A DNA stretch of 64,000 bases from Anisakis pegreffii (GCA_035041965.1 JAPYMA010000974.1:1-64000), one strand, 5' to 3'. Shown: positions 13,407 through 28,800, numbered from the stretch's first letter. Notes: a model not told the origin generated them from the letters alone. Translations and numbers: made by a program.

Positions 13407-15063
13407 CTAGGTGACACTGTTGTTTCTAACCTGATAAACCATCTCTTTTTCAAATGGAAATTTGAGAGTGACCAAAAAAAGAAGGGTGGTCGCTGATGAG
13501 GGAAGCGACAGAAGAGAATTGATGAGCTCGTAAGAATGCGGTGCATATTTTCGAGGACACTGTTTTGTATGATTTGAACAATTGATCACTTTAGATGTTA
13601 ATTGTGCGGATTGGCGTGAAGGACCTTGAAATATGCTCAACCAAATTATAGTTAATCGTTGATTGCTATCCAAATGATACCTGTTTTTGATTTAGAATAA
13701 CGAAATGCTCTAATTAAATACGAACAATTGAATATGTTGTCCACTATATTACGACACTCATTTTAGGTAGTTTAAAAGTGTGTGATTCTGATTTTCAGAC
13801 AAAAATTTGAGTTCCGATCCTTTAAGCCCTCATCAAGCACTGCAATTGAATAAAAAGATAAGCGTTAATTAGTCTATTAAGGAGTATCAAAGTATCAAAG
13901 CGAGTTTTAAAAAAAGACTAATTAAAATTTCACTTTATTTGACTTTCTGTGGCTTTTTTACTCTACTGTAATGCCGGAAAGTTTGATAATCAATCAACCA
14001 AAACGTCGCAATATAAATCAAGCATTATCATCAGCATTTAACATCTGCACTTGAATTCTTATGGTCTAATCTGACAGTCGAAATTTTATCGACAATGTTC
14101 TATGATAACTGCTGATCATCTCGAGAGTTATTTCAAAAATTGCACATGCAATCGATGTGCACATATCAGACCGATTGCCAAGTTAACATTTGCTGCGGCA
14201 GTCGATCGCTACGGAAAGGTTTCACTTTAAAGTTAAATTGATTCGTTCCTTCATTCAATACAATCGAATATTTTTTGCTCGAAATACTGTATTGTTGTCC
14301 TCCAAGTTCCAGTGTAATCTCCAAGAAATTATTAGCAAACAAGGGCATCGTTTAAAGGAACCGGAGAACTAACGTTTTCGAAAAACGATTGGCATCAGGT
14401 TGGCACCAATGTACTAAATATGTCAACCAATATTCAATTAATGATGGTCACTGTGAATGAGACGAGTTCTTAAAGAAAGAATAAGACATATGGCGCTCAG
14501 CTCCACTACTGACTGAACCGAATGATTGAAATTCGTTTATCGATTTCACAAAAACTGGAATTCTTCTAAATCAAATTAATGAATGTATACTCGGTTATGC
14601 ACCTATTGTATAGCGCCATTCTCTGGTGCGCTGTCATGAGACTAATAGTGCGATTCGCTTTTCGTTCATAAATGCCACCTGCGAATGCGAAATGGTTCTT
14701 TCAAATGCAAGTATTTTCAACAATCACAGCTGAACAAACAAGCGTCGAGCAGAATTCGCAAAATGTGATAGTGTTTAACAGCAAAGTATCATGATGAGTC
14801 GACGTTTCGTACCTCTCAGTTACGTTATTGATAAATTTATGATTGAACGTTATGTCTGAAAACTATTTTAAAGAATGACTCGATAAGCTGCTGATTGCAA
14901 GTTGCATCAATTGCCTGTAGGCGGTTACTCTTTCTGTAATTGCAAAGGTGCGACTGATGGAAACATTGTGAATACAGACGTTCCGTACCAGCACGAAGAT
15001 ATGCATTCGAATAACGAGGTTTGCAAAGAAATTTTCAGACACGTCATTATCTGATACACACAA
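13407..15063 (-). other. Unresolved coding-like stretches upstream of the helical gene
   Basis: On the minus strand several stretches read like protein with usable splice signals. One follows a TATCAG acceptor at about 15061 and runs to about 14930, with motifs NLVIRMHIFVL and ISRTFAITER. One lies near 14690-14605 (ERKANRTISLMTAHQRMALYN). One lies at about 14330-14170 (LELGGQQYSISSKKYSIV), and one at 13690-13431 (ELINSLLSLP, KFPFEKEMVYQ then a GTTAGA donor). I could not join them into one frame or into the gene at 13283 because the phases conflict. They may be 5' exons of that gene or a separate small gene, and some may be chance. Confidence 0.3.
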
Positions 15064-18000
15064 AAAAAATCAATCAGAGAATGATCAGTAGTGCATCAAT
15101 TCTAATTTAACTAATTTCATTCATAACTGTGACTGACAATTTTGTTCATGACGAATAAGTAACATCGTTAAAATGAAGAGATGAAGATAAATTCTTTGAA
15201 AAAAAAAACGAACTTTAAGTGTAAAATGGGAACAGATAAATTGGAACTCATTAAAAGTCCCGTTACACCACGAGGTGAGTTGATGATGGTGTTGCATATT
15301 CTACTAAGATTCATAAAACACATCAGATAACAACAAATGATTATCATCCTCGTTTATCACAAACGCAACAATGAATTGATGAAGGCAACTTGTCATATCA
15401 ATCGTGCCAAATTCGTAAGAGATGACAAAAAGAAATGGATCATTACGACATTGCGGTGATAATGTATCATGTCAGAGGAGACTTTAAAATATTTGATGCA
15501 CTAAGAATAAACACTGTCACATATTCAGATGCATATGTGATTGATGCGTTTTGCAAACTCCTTTATATCTTTATTTATTCCTTCATTCGCTCATCATTAC
15601 AATCACCATTATTATTATTACAACTTCATCATCATTATTGTTGTCATTCTTATTGCAGCACTCATAACGTTATCATATGTAATATTCCTCCCAATTATGA
15701 AGTTTATTTAGCGGATCTATAATGAGATAGATGCATATATCATAATTAAATAGCGAAAAACGTGAAAAACTACATTTGATGACAGACTCCATTTGTGATT
15801 TTAAAAACCAATATTAAGTTTGCTATCCAAAATTGCATTCGTAGCTTATGCATGAGTTTCCGATAAGCTGTATTATATATCACGAATATATATATGGTCT
15901 GCTATTTTTGCACTTAGGGAGTGACTCAGTGTTGACTTGCTGCTAACTTTCGGAGGAATGCCCAAAATGGATTAATCGAACACCTCTGAACAATATTCGA
16001 ATACTTCGACAGTTCATATCGGGATCTTCTTAGCAAGAATACCTTATAGTTAGTTTAGCAGGAATATCGAGAAAGGAACGTTATTACGTCACTATTTTAG
16101 TATGGAAATATTTTAGCATAGAATATTTTGTCTTTGCACTAGTGATGTTTCTAGTTCAGTCAAACTGTTTTATTCTTATTCCGTTGCCAAGAACGGGACA
16201 GAATAGCTTTCAAAAAATAAGAGTGGAGGACAGAGTAGAAGAGAACAGTTCAAGGTGCGGAGAGATTACAGAACATAATACAAGCTTTCAAAAGTTTGCA
16301 AGAAACTTCGAGTATATTGCTTTACAAAAGAAATAAATTGCTGATCGCATATTTAGATAGTAAACTGAATGAGGACGCACAAAGGAAATGTGCGTAGGAA
16401 AAAAATAATAGCGTTCATCAAGAAGGAAACAAAAAAAATCAATGCGAGCAAACTAAATAGTTATGAGCGAAATAAATGCTGAGCATCTCAAAAGTAGTGT
16501 CATGAAGTGAAATACGACAATGAAAAATGACATTATTCAGTTTAAGAATAAGGAATATAAGAATGAATGCGGGTGAATAATGAAACTTTCATCCACTTTC
16601 CATCAAAACAAACTTCATTAACCAAAAAGAAATTCGGAACCACAGATTATATGAATTCATTGCCTAAGCAGTTCTCTTAAAATCCCTTAAACTGTCATCA
16701 CAAACAACCCAATAGCCTATGAACATTCATTTAATAAACAATAATTTAGCGACATTAAACCAGTCGTCTTTTGCAATATCCACCACTTCACTCGATGCAG
16801 GAAATCAACTGTTCCAAATCTTTCGGCATCAAAACAGCCTTAGGTCAAAGCGTTTAGTGCCAAAATGTCTTCAACGACTTTTCCCTCTTCAGCATTATTT
16901 CACTCAAACGCTGAAAATTAAAAGTATATCGTGGATCAATGATCGAACGTTCAATATTTCAAAATAAAATCATGAGCGATGAAATTAAATTTTTGAGAGA
17001 TCTCGTTTGATTCACCTAGCAGTGCTTTTCAGAGTAGGATTTTCTTAACTATTATTCTTATCATCACTTTAAATCATACTATTTGAACTCTAACATATCT
17101 GAGCTGAATCGAAATATTTTGTGAAGAGTAGTAATAATGATTCAACTGAAACATTCATTATTCGAATTTGAATCAAATATTACAGTAATTTGCTTTATCA
17201 CTGTAATTCCAAAAGTTCCACATAAAATGTTATGATACTGCTACAATCCCATTTTGTCAGCGTTGTCGTCATTAATATACATATTTTTATTAACGTTACT
17301 ATTGTCTAGTTCTATAGGTTTTTGGCACTCCATTAAATGACCATGTTTCAATTATTATCATCTGCTGATGTCTCACTGTTGTTGAAAAGTATTTAACGAA
17401 ACTCTCAAATATTTTCGTTCACCTCTGAATGAAACAAAGCAAGACACTGTTTCTATTAAAAGTTTTGCCTATTGTTAACGGTCGTTATCTGAAGTTATTT
17501 CTGTTTATTTGTTGCTACTTTCCATATTTTGTCGATATTTGTCAAAATTCGTACCGCGACGAAGCGGTCAAGCGGTAGAGACTTTCAGTTTGTCATTGTT
17601 AATAAAGATTAAACGAGAAATAATTTCAATCTGTCTATACTTGTTGCGTAAAAAGAAGCAGATTTTTATAAAATACTCAGCTTCTTCTTTCGCTCTTCTA
17701 AAAGTCACAAAACGTTTCTCACTGAACTGATTTTCTTCCTCAAATACTCAGCATAATATTAAACATGAAACGGTCAGTTTGAATCATTTAGATCTGATGG
17801 AATGCGCATCAAAACAAATCGTTTGTAAAAAACCTTCACATGTGAATACCAACACATTTATTGAATAATTATCACATCGAATTTATTATATGAGTGTTTG
17901 ATAATGACAAATGTGAATGCATTAACTGAGAACAACAATACTGCAAGTTAAAGCTGCGAACAAAGAGGAAGAATATACAATGAGCACAAAATTATTTTAC

Positions 18001-19820
18001 GTACAAATAAGAGATACTACAATTACCAATTACAAAACATACACATATGATGCGGCAGAAAAGAATCATTGCAATTGTGTGATGGAATAATTTTACAGTT
18101 TAATGTAGGCAATAATAATCAATGTGATCAGGCAAGTAAGACAATGATGATGGCAATGCGGTAGTGATCGCAACTTCAAGATTTTGTCATGATTCGATCA
18201 GTGGTCACTCTTCAAGCACGTACAACAATTTTTCGGTAGCATCAATCGGAAACATTACTTCACTATGCTTACTTCATAATGATGAGATCGTCATGCTGAA
18301 AATTAAAACTTTTATCCCATTCAACTGACTTGTTTCATCAAAACGCTGGTTCATTCAAGGCGGATATTTTTTCATCAACGAAATACGACAATCGTTATAG
18401 CAATAATGAAACACTACTAAATAAGTTCACAAAGTATATTATGAATGTGTAATCAAAAAATGTTCACAAACCCATTGGATAACTGCGTCGTGGGCTCGAC
18501 TCCCGTGGACACGCCGCCGTTTGATTCGTGGATTTTGCGGAGTCTGAAAGTCCTCAACTTTTATACACAAATCACAAATTTCAGTAAGTGAGCAAAAAAT
18601 TAATTGCACATCGAATTCATCAATTATGCAACTTTCTTTAATTTAACGAAACCTAAAATAAAATTTGATTGACCTTTTGCAAAGTCAGTCAAATTCCATT
18701 TCACAAAATGGTGTCCTTACTAGTGTTTGCACGAAATCCCGATATCTACTTTCTGAAAAATCTCGGGATTTGATGAAAGAGGGCATTTCATGTCATTTTG
18801 GTTGTACATTCATCTTGAATCAGTCATTCATAATCAATAATATTATACCTTGGTTTCAGGTCTAAAAATGCTATTACCTGTATGCCTGTTAGATGAATTA
18901 TTTTTATGAATACACCGATTCAAAAAGGATGTGTCGAGCAAATGACACTTCTGTATTTCTAAAACTGCTGAAAAATGCTCTGGATTTTGCAAACACTAGT
19001 CTCTACTCGTGTTATGAAGAACTCTCCTCACACCTGCGGTCTCTTTTCGAAACAAGAAATTCCAAACTGAAGAAACGGTAAAATCGAACAGATGCACTCA
19101 AACTTTGCTCATAAAGAGACAAGCGAATATCACAAACAAACTTCCAGTAAAGCAACACTTCGTGCAACTATACAAACTGAATGAAGATAAGAATGGAATA
19201 CTGCAAAAAATTTTAGACGATCACACAACACTTACCAAGATATAGCAATCAAACTGATCTTTGAAAAATATGACACAACACTATGAAACGAAACACGAAC
19301 AACAAAAGCAATATGAAGACTTCTTAAAACTGACCACGCATGAACTGCATGACGTGTAGCTTGAAAACATTCAGTGTAAAATTATCAGTTAATTATTTCT
19401 TCGATTATGAAGCTTTGATGAAAAATCAACGAATAGTTGCCAATAATATTAACTGATGTAACGTTAGAATGCCTTGTGATTTCAAAAATATGAAGTGATC
19501 AACAGGAATTCTTCGCTCATTCAGAGCAATTGCTACCACAAAACATTTGCAGGTGAACCCCTCCTCCTCCTCGTTAACATATTTCAATCTTTCATTAATT
19601 ATTCACTAGAGGCAAATCGTTTTCAACTTATGATTTCTGCCACCAAAAACAGAAATTCATTCTGTTGAAATCAACACAAACAAACAGAGGTCAACGGAAC
19701 TTTTCATATTGAAATGAATCTTAAGTGAATAATGATCAGTGAACGCTCACTGACGAGATAAATGGACCTAGTTGTGAATTTGCTGTTTAATCATTCAGTC
19801 ATTTAAGAATAGCATTTTTC
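15064..19820. other. Intergenic, no gene seen
   Basis: This AT-rich stretch lies beyond the stop of the CAMTA gene (minus strand), so its right end should hold the CAMTA 3' UTR. Open frames are short and Ile/Asn/Lys-rich on both strands. A short GC-rich patch at about 18485-18535 stands out against the background but does not fold into a recognisable RNA by eye. Confidence 0.55.
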
Positions 19821-22800
19821 TTAATGTTCAAAACTTAGTGACGATGCTGAAGCATATGAAGATATATCACACACAATATATTGCTGCGAACAATCACATT
19901 CCTCATAGTTGGTGAAGTGTAGTTCTGATAAACATTGATGACGTGAGGAGATATTGAAAAATGTGTTGAAATAAAGTACCAACTTTTGTTTTGACTGCCT
20001 CATGAACTTCTGAATCTTTCGTGCAGCTGCTTGTCGTTTCCTCTGATAATGACCCCTTAAAGTAAAGAAGTAAGCAGTGCGAGAGGTGTAAACACAACAG
20101 GATACTTCAATGTGACGCTTTCAAGAACACAATATATCGCTCAACAGTCACGACAATTATTGTCTTTTGCACTGAACAATTTAGAACAAAATTCAACGAT
20201 GGCAAAACAACATTGCTGTACCTGTAAGCCTGCTGAATGGTAAGTGCAGCCTGATCTTCGGTCATTAACGATGAAACATGTGCGCTAGCATTGCATTGCT
20301 GGAATTGCGTTCATTTACTCAGCATAAGATGTGATGGACAGCAGTGCCTTTTGACAGACAAATTCATTTCACTCTTACACTTATCACAAATTGAAAAGGA
20401 CTTCGTCAGGAGATTTCACTTAATCATTTCGACTGATTGAATTGTTCAACATTACTTCCGAACAGTAGTAATTCTTGATTTGATAAATATTAATATTAAT
20501 GGATCGTTGCTATTTGATCCACTTAATGTGCGATGAAAAAAGTCGAATCAACCATCTATGATGCAATTCACATCATAAACAAAACAACATTTACACTGCG
20601 ATTATGAACTCAACACGTTCTCTTATTGTTTGCACTTGATCAATAACAACCACTTGTCGACTTCCGAAGGTAATCAAAACATTCGAAGAAGAAGAATTAT
20701 GTTCAAACAAACCGCTGATAAAGAAAAAGAATCAATGATAAATGTGATCGACGCATATTCACTTATTGTTAGTAAAGTGTCATCGCACATTGAACTTATT
20801 TGTTATGAATCAGATCAAATGATATTTAGATGAATCAATTTTTCTGACGGATTATATTACAACGTCATAGCTCGCAAGAACTGCAGTGTTTGCTCATAAC
20901 AACAAAATATTGGGAAAAACACAATTCATAAATGAACCGTTAGTCTGATGCAGTCATCATTCAACGGTTCGTCGATATGTTGTTCTTCAGCACAGTGCAA
21001 CGCTCTATGCATCCGGAAATGCTTCTGAATGAGCACAGCCGCCTTGTGAAGTTTTTTGAAATAACAGAACTGAAAAGAGAAATAAAACAGTCTGAAACAC
21101 ATTGAAAACTATCCTTCATCAACAAGTTCAATTTTAAAATTATTACACACTGCAGTAATAATCGTTTATTACGTCACAGTCTGAACGTAATTATTCAGTT
21201 TTATTCCGCGATCAGAACAACACTCACATCTGTGCACAGAAAAAAAGAGTTCCTTTTGAGCATGATCTTTAGTGGAACAATGCTGCATTTATTGTTACAA
21301 GTCAGTGAATATCATAGACGCATTCACTTCCTTATTGACATTTTCTCATTCATAATATTCGAAACGAAAATGAATAAAATCTCGAAGAGGTTAATGTATA
21401 AATCAAAACGTTTTCACGACGATTACATCGTGCAATAATCAAAAGACAAACCGCATAAAAAACCATTAATGTTGCTCACCTGCTTATACCGCCTATAGTA
21501 ACTCTGAATAACTACGGCTGCATTTCGCTCGGCTTCGTTCTGCTTTTGTGAGCTAATACGTGCTTTGTATTGCCGATAAGCGTGCTGAATGATTTTCGCT
21601 GCTTCATAAAGTTCACGTTGTTCACGGTCTGCAAATTGCTTCATCTTTCACAATGAAATGATGCTGAGGCGTTTTGAACTTTATTTTTGAAGAAATAATT
21701 TCAAAAAATATCTAATGAAAGAATACAATTTAAGAGCATGATGAAAACTAAAAGAATCTGGAACAAAAGAACGATTTCACATCAATTTCATTCTGATCTC
21801 GAACAATCGATTACGGATTAAATTCTTAAGGCAAATATTTACGCTGTTATAAGTAGAAGTTGAATGAACTCAACATTCAAATATTAATATCACATCACCT
21901 GAACTTGAAAAAATAAAAGCATGTGCTAAAATTGATCACAAATGTCTTTCAGAGAATAATCGATAAAAACTATTCGAAAACGATGAAGTAGCAGAGGTAG
22001 ATTTCAAGATGCCTACAGATAATAAACTTCAAAATGATGGCAAAATGATAGAACGATGACGATGACTAGCAAAAAATGGAAATCGAAAGTATTATGGAAC
22101 AAGTGCAACATTCAGCTGATTTCAAAGCAGTTCAACTGGCACATTATTGTGTAGTCAAAATAATCAATGACTTCAAATTGCATTCAGTGAAACGCCGATT
22201 GTATCACTTGCGAATGCTGTACGTGATCGTAAACTGTGGTAGACGACGAATTGATCACATAAGAGAAGTGGTTTAACGAGGATATACCGAGAACGAGACG
22301 ATGGGCTGGTGCACGGTGAATTTCCCGTCTGTTGAAAAAGGTGAGATGAGAAACGACTAGACAGGCTTTAAACGAGAAATGATTACAGTTTTCGAACGAT
22401 TCCGTCGCTCGCAACAATTACAATATTGTTTTCTAAGTTGCCCTCAAACACACCTGGTGAAGCAAAGTTTACCATTTCACTGCTCATCTATAAATAAATT
22501 CTCGTATCCAATTCTTTACGCCATATCTTCCCTCTCTTATCATTTCGATTCATTTTCTGGGATCAGTTCAGTCTCTCTGGATTAATGTTGAACTTTTGTT
22601 ACTAATTGAAAATACAAAAGAGTGGGTTTCAATGAAGAATACTTCGATATAGTTTGGCAATTTCAACACATCTGGCTAATTTATGTGCAAAAAAAAGACG
22701 AAACTAAAAACGATCACGCACCTGCTAAACAAAATGAGATTAGATTAAAAACTATCCACGTAAAGATTGGCGGAAGGAGAAGAGACGAAAAAACTATCAC

Positions 22801-25800
22801 AGTGATCTCAGGCGATCACGAGAAACGATAATGCTTTGGCATTTTTCACCTTTGCTCAATATCAATATACGCATTAGTGCGATAAATTTTTTCGAGTTTC
22901 GAAGTTCCTAACAGATCAGCTTTTGGTTTCAAAACCTGTACGAAATTTGGCTTCAGAAAGAAAAAAAAACTGGTTGGAAAGTTAGTTGAGTCAACTTGCT
23001 CTTCCAAGGAGTTACAATGCTGATTTTACGGACTCTGGTGTTTCGAAAATTTCATCTCTAAAAATAATGCCATCCGATCTATGAATAATTATTATGGATG
23101 AGTTGTTCGAATATCTCCTTCGGCAAAACCTTTCAGACCATTTTTTCAGGAAAGGTTACATTCACTCGAAGGCACGATTTTGGAGGACAAAATCAACAAA
23201 ATTTTAAAATTCGAGTACCACGGTGCCTAAGGTTCGAACAAATTGACCCCACAACCTTTCCAACTATTCTTTTTGGATCGAAATTCCATACAAGTTGTTT
23301 TTAAATGAAAGGCATAGTTTTCTGAACCAGCACATTTTAGAATTCCATTTGTAACACTCTAACATACACACTCGTTTCCTCTCTTGCATATGTTTAGTGC
23401 AATTTCCTTTAACACTGCGTCAATTAAATCATTTTATCGCACTGAGCGACAAATCTTTTCACGACCAGTTAACAGCAATTTCTGTGGTGATGAAAAGTCA
23501 CATCAATGTGCTTAGTGAATACGCATGTGAAATATTTGATGAAAACACATCATTTCGATAAAACTTCCGAAGTATATTAGTGGATAAAAAAAGTTGACGA
23601 TATAAAAATCAGTTTTGGTAAGTGCAAAAATTAATTCTAAATGCGCAACGAACTCGCTGTTGAGAAAAAAACATCCATGACTGGAAAGTATATTCGCAGA
23701 AAAGAGTCGAGATTGCATAAATTATACATGTCATAATGAATCTGATTGAAGAGAGCACTGAAAAACAAAATTACAATACTCAACCACAAACAGAAACCGT
23801 ACGCCTAGAAAATCGATGATAGTGATCACGAAATCAATTCCCGAACGAAAATAACAACACCTTGCTGAAGTACACTCAAATTTCTCGAGAACCATTCTGG
23901 TGAACTGAAAACTGAAACAGAAACTTTTGCTGACATGCAAATAATCTAGGTAGGCATTTCACTCTTTTCGCCTTTTCAGCATCACGTGGACGATGAACTA
24001 ACTCATCAAGTAATGATCAGTACCACATGAACGCGCTTTTTAAACAGAAAAAAAAACGTTGTGAGCGCCCATCAAAATCATTGGGCTTCTTCTCTTATGG
24101 CATGCAACATATGGCCTATGTTTTGTGAATTAAAGATAGAGAATAGAAGGAAAAAGGAAATTGACTATAGGACAGAAACAATCACAAAACACCCAGTGTT
24201 CTCAATGAAGTTGCGAATTACCCACAAAAAGATTCTTTTCATGTACATTACAGAGCATACCAATCGAATCATCATTCAATTGTATTGCAAGTAAACAATC
24301 GCAAAACGAAGACAACATTTTCACAGAAAAACATGATTAATTGAAAGAAGACAATTGAAAACTTGATATTGACGATTTGGTGAAAATTTACGAACGCAAT
24401 CGCTCATAACCAAGAAACTGGCTGCAATAGCTAGAATAAATGTAGCCAGTTATAAGTATAATTTGGATGACGGCATAGGCACAGAAAACAAAAACAGAAT
24501 AAGAAATGAAAGCGTAAAAAAGCTATAATCCAATCGCTCGATTTCATGCAAATAAAGTGTTGTTGTACATTCAACAAAGGAATGGCATAAAAGAAGCTAG
24601 CATTAAAATTGAACGAAACTCACAAGTTCTGAAGGAATGCGATGTACGATATCCATAAAAGTGGAACCTAGGAGATCCCATTGCGTTGTTCATAAAAGTA
24701 AGAATACAGATTTGGTAGTATCGATAATTGCAACAATGATGATAATAACAACGATGCTGAATGACTGCTCAATAATACAATGTACGTGCAGTGCAACCGG
24801 TTCAAAGAATGCACTTGACGATGCCGAACGTAACCGAATGCTTGTTTTTATAATCTATGCGGCAAATTGAACGAATAGGAAGAAGGCACAGAAAATTATA
24901 ATGAACGATATAGCAAATTAAATAAGTGAATTATAAACTAAGTATACAGTGCGAATAACGACTGCTGAATGCTTATAGTAGAAGCGGTAGGTAACAAAAT
25001 TGGGCAATAAGCTCAGCCGACAGCTATACAAGCGCAGTTCAAGTTTAAATCAACAACAACGCACATTGCTAAGCAAGAGGAGGTGCTTAGAACAGAACAA
25101 AACGCCTCCAAGGGCGGCACACGCTTAGATGTAAAAGTCACTTCTTTTCAGACAGAGATCTTTTCAATGGATCACCTCTGAAGATGTACTTTATATCCTG
25201 GAGTGATTTATCGCAGAAATTCAGGTCAAAAAATACGGAGAGCAGAATTGGCTCATCAGTACCCAGTGGACAATTTTGGTTCTATTGATAAAGATGGGAA
25301 TTTTCCTTCCCTAATGATGGCAAAGATTCGCATTACAATTAGAATTATGTCTGATAAACCTTAATCAGTTAACATCTGCGTGATTGCGTACAAATTCAAA
25401 ACAATTTAGTGAAGCAGAGCTGAGAAAAAACTCTGTCGAACATTAATGGTGCAAACTGCCCAAGAAGACAGTTTCTTCTTCGGAAGCAGATAACTGGTTT
25501 GCTAACTACAAAGTAGAATTCCGCACAATACACTGAAGCTGACAATAAATCCAACAAACGAACTCAATGCGACTAACCAAAAAAAAGATGAAAACATTTC
25601 AACGGTTCCTAACTCAACATTCGTTGATGCTATCCGAAGAATGCAAAATCAGCCAGTGTAAGTAGCATTTCACTGCGTCCAAGAGAAGTTTTCACAAGAA
25701 AATAAGCCCGGAAAATGGTCGAATCATCAACTCATACTCAACATAGTTATAAAATTAACTGAACTTAGTTCGATGGACGTGACTTTGGAATGAAGAACTT

Positions 25801-28800
25801 TGTGCAAACTTTGTCCGACACAATCAACTCACGATTGTTTTTCACAATTGAAATAATGATTTTGGCTGGTGCAGTATGCAGCAAAAAATGTGCATCCCAC
25901 AAACGCCACGATCCCACCAAATTAAATATGAAAAACAGAAGATGAGAGAATTCATACAAGAAAATTTCAGAAGCGGCAGCAAAGAAGGAAAATAACTAAA
26001 ACAGCCTCATAATTAGGGCAAGAATTGCTTGCTCAATCGATCTCTTACTAAACGCCTAATCTTTTTCATGAGAGTTACTAATATACATCAAAACAAAAAC
26101 GTAATCAAATGCTTAAACCATTACCAAATAAAACAACTTCAGTTTGTTCACCATATCCATAAACAATAAACATAATACGCTAATGTGGATGTCAATCAAT
26201 CAAATCGAATACTTGCATTAGTGCAATACTATTGTAATCTCATTGAAATATTACACCCATAATCCCTGCTGATCGTCAGCTGACATTGCATACTCTTTAT
26301 CAACGCTTGTCAGTCTACCACCTACGGTCTAAACTGACCCAATCCGTCCATTTGTATACGTACACGATAAATACACAACGGTAATGTTTCATATCATGGG
26401 TCAGTTGAAAATTTGGATGTGTAAAAGTTGTCCGACAATTCACACTTTATATTATTTATTATGAGCAAGCAAACGGTGAATATTCTCATCCAAAGTCCTA
26501 CTTCAGTTTCAGGCTAACCCAATCAGCGTTCATCTGTTTCAATAAATTACAGGTCAGTTTGAACGAAAATGCTACAATTTTAGCGGAGTTTTCACCACTC
26601 AAACGTTTCCTCGAAGTTTGAATCAATCAATCCGTTAGGAATTTGTTTTAATTCGACTACCTATCCGTTAAGAATGCAAAAAACGCAACCAACGAGAACT
26701 GTTTCCTCATGATACAATGAATGTAAGAAACTAAAATTCAAAAATGAAAAACCTGATAATCGTAAATCGCGAAAGTGCCGTTCTAACGGCCCCATAACGC
26801 CTTCTGTGTTGAAAAATTCGCCAAGATCCCTAAAGTCGTTAGATGAGTACAATAAAAGATAACTGATAAACAAACACCTGTTGCTGATCAGAGCAAACTG
26901 AACCGTAAAAATTTTGACCATGAAGACAACTGACTTTGTAGACGTATTCGGCGACGAATGATCATTTGCACTCTCTGTGGGATTGTTTATTGATTCAGAT
27001 GGGAGAGTGTGAAAAGTGGACGAAGACGACGAAGCGTTCAAAACGTCCAGTGGTCCTCCCACTTTATCATGAGCGATCAAAACCTCATTCCTAGCACGGT
27101 CCATGAAATTCGGAGACGTGAACCTAAAATAATACATAACATTAGTGAAAATTATTGTTACACCTATACTTATCAAAAACGTTCACGAAGTCAGAGAGCA
27201 GTGAAATCTGTGGAGCCATTCTTGTTGAGTGAATAAGTGAATTCAGTTTGAATTAATGCAAAACTACTGCAATCAGTTCATAAATACATTTAATCGTAAA
27301 ATACGATTTATTACTTCTATTATCATGATCCAGTCACGATACTGATAATACAAATACTAATTGTAAGTGGGTTGAAATTGAACTTCTAGTAGGTTAAAAT
27401 TCATCAAATTCAGGACATCACTTGCAACTAACAATAAATTTTTGAGGATAACGATTAAGTGGGACGAACCAACAAAAGTGAGCGAAATGATGAGATACTG
27501 AAAATATTATTCAGTTGAGTAATAAGGAGCACACTCTCGATAATGTTTAGAGTTATTTGAATTAAACTGTACTCAATTCAAATAACTCTAAACCGAAATA
27601 CAGACGAGTGTTAAGTTCAAATTAAAACAACAACTCATAAGTGGTGTTGTCGAGCGGCGTCACCAATTCCTCCCATTCACTCGATGATCTCACATAAGCA
27701 TTGCCAAGAAAAGGATTTCTCGAGTGTATCGAAAGACCTGACGATTCAGACGGCTCCGACAGACCGCCAACATCATCCACAAAATTTGGATCAGCTGCTT
27801 CATTGAAACTCTAAACTCACAAAGAAAAATAAGAACATTTGTTTTCAATGCACGAAGATACGAAACTGATACTCCATCACATCACTATTTTCGTTGTGAC
27901 CTACGCTCACTTATCTCACTTGGACATCTTGTAAGTTATAAAATACTGATTCATTTAAATGTGAAAATATTGTATTTTTCGCGATGAAAACACGGAGAAT
28001 GAAAATCTTTGACAACGAAACAGCATACTCGTTTGTCGAAGGCAACTAGACGATGCGCAGTTCAATAAGCAAAAGCGGCCCTGCAAAGAAACATACAAAA
28101 ATGAATTTGAACCTTTATTCTTGCAGGTAGAGCGTCAATGATCTGTTGCGCTAAACTTGCCATTCGCGCACGAGCTCCTTCACTAGTAGCATCATCGCTG
28201 CTGAAAATTACCGAATGGATAGTTGCCAAACATGGACAAAGCAAGTAAATGAAGGTTAAAAAAAGAGCAAGTTGAAATTGATTCGGTTACTTGTGTATAA
28301 CAAAATTATAATAAAAAAATTTTTTGCATAACAAAATTTTCGACAACAGAACCTCGAAAGAGCATTCCACATGTCAGCTGTAGTTGGCGAATCTGGAATA
28401 TGTACATCCATAGCCAACGTATCATCCATCCAACCACCTCGCTCAAGATTTTCCTAAAACTCTGATGAATCACTCAATGGCATCACTCATTTGATGACTG
28501 TCTTCGAAAGCAAAGTGCTGCAATAAAATCCATTCAAATATCATAATGCATTGCTCTTTCAGTCATAAGTGATATAATAACAATGATTTCAGCTTACTTT
28601 TACAGCACATTTAAGTGAGTACGTTCCAAAGCAAATAAAATACAACGCAGCGAAAAAACAGAAACTTTGGCAAATAAAAATGAAATCAACCAAGTAACTT
28701 ACACAATGATGAAGTTTATTGGCACTGAGAGAGGAACCAACATGATGAGAATCGTCAATATCAGAATACTCATTTAACGATTTGATCGATGAATCGCCAC

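Noticed and set aside
13301..13546. Minus-strand frame beginning MHRILTSS, 81 codons
   Set aside because: It overlaps a better coding-like frame at 13690-13431, is Phe/Leu-rich, and runs into a stop without a splice connection to the exon at 13283.
18470..18540. GC-rich patch with a B-box-like GGGCTCGACTCCC
   Set aside because: There is no A box or acceptor stem at the correct distance, so I do not call a tRNA.
22076..25959. Several short open frames on both strands
   Set aside because: They lie in the 5.1 kb CAMTA intron, have no supported splice sites or motifs, and the exons on either side join exactly.
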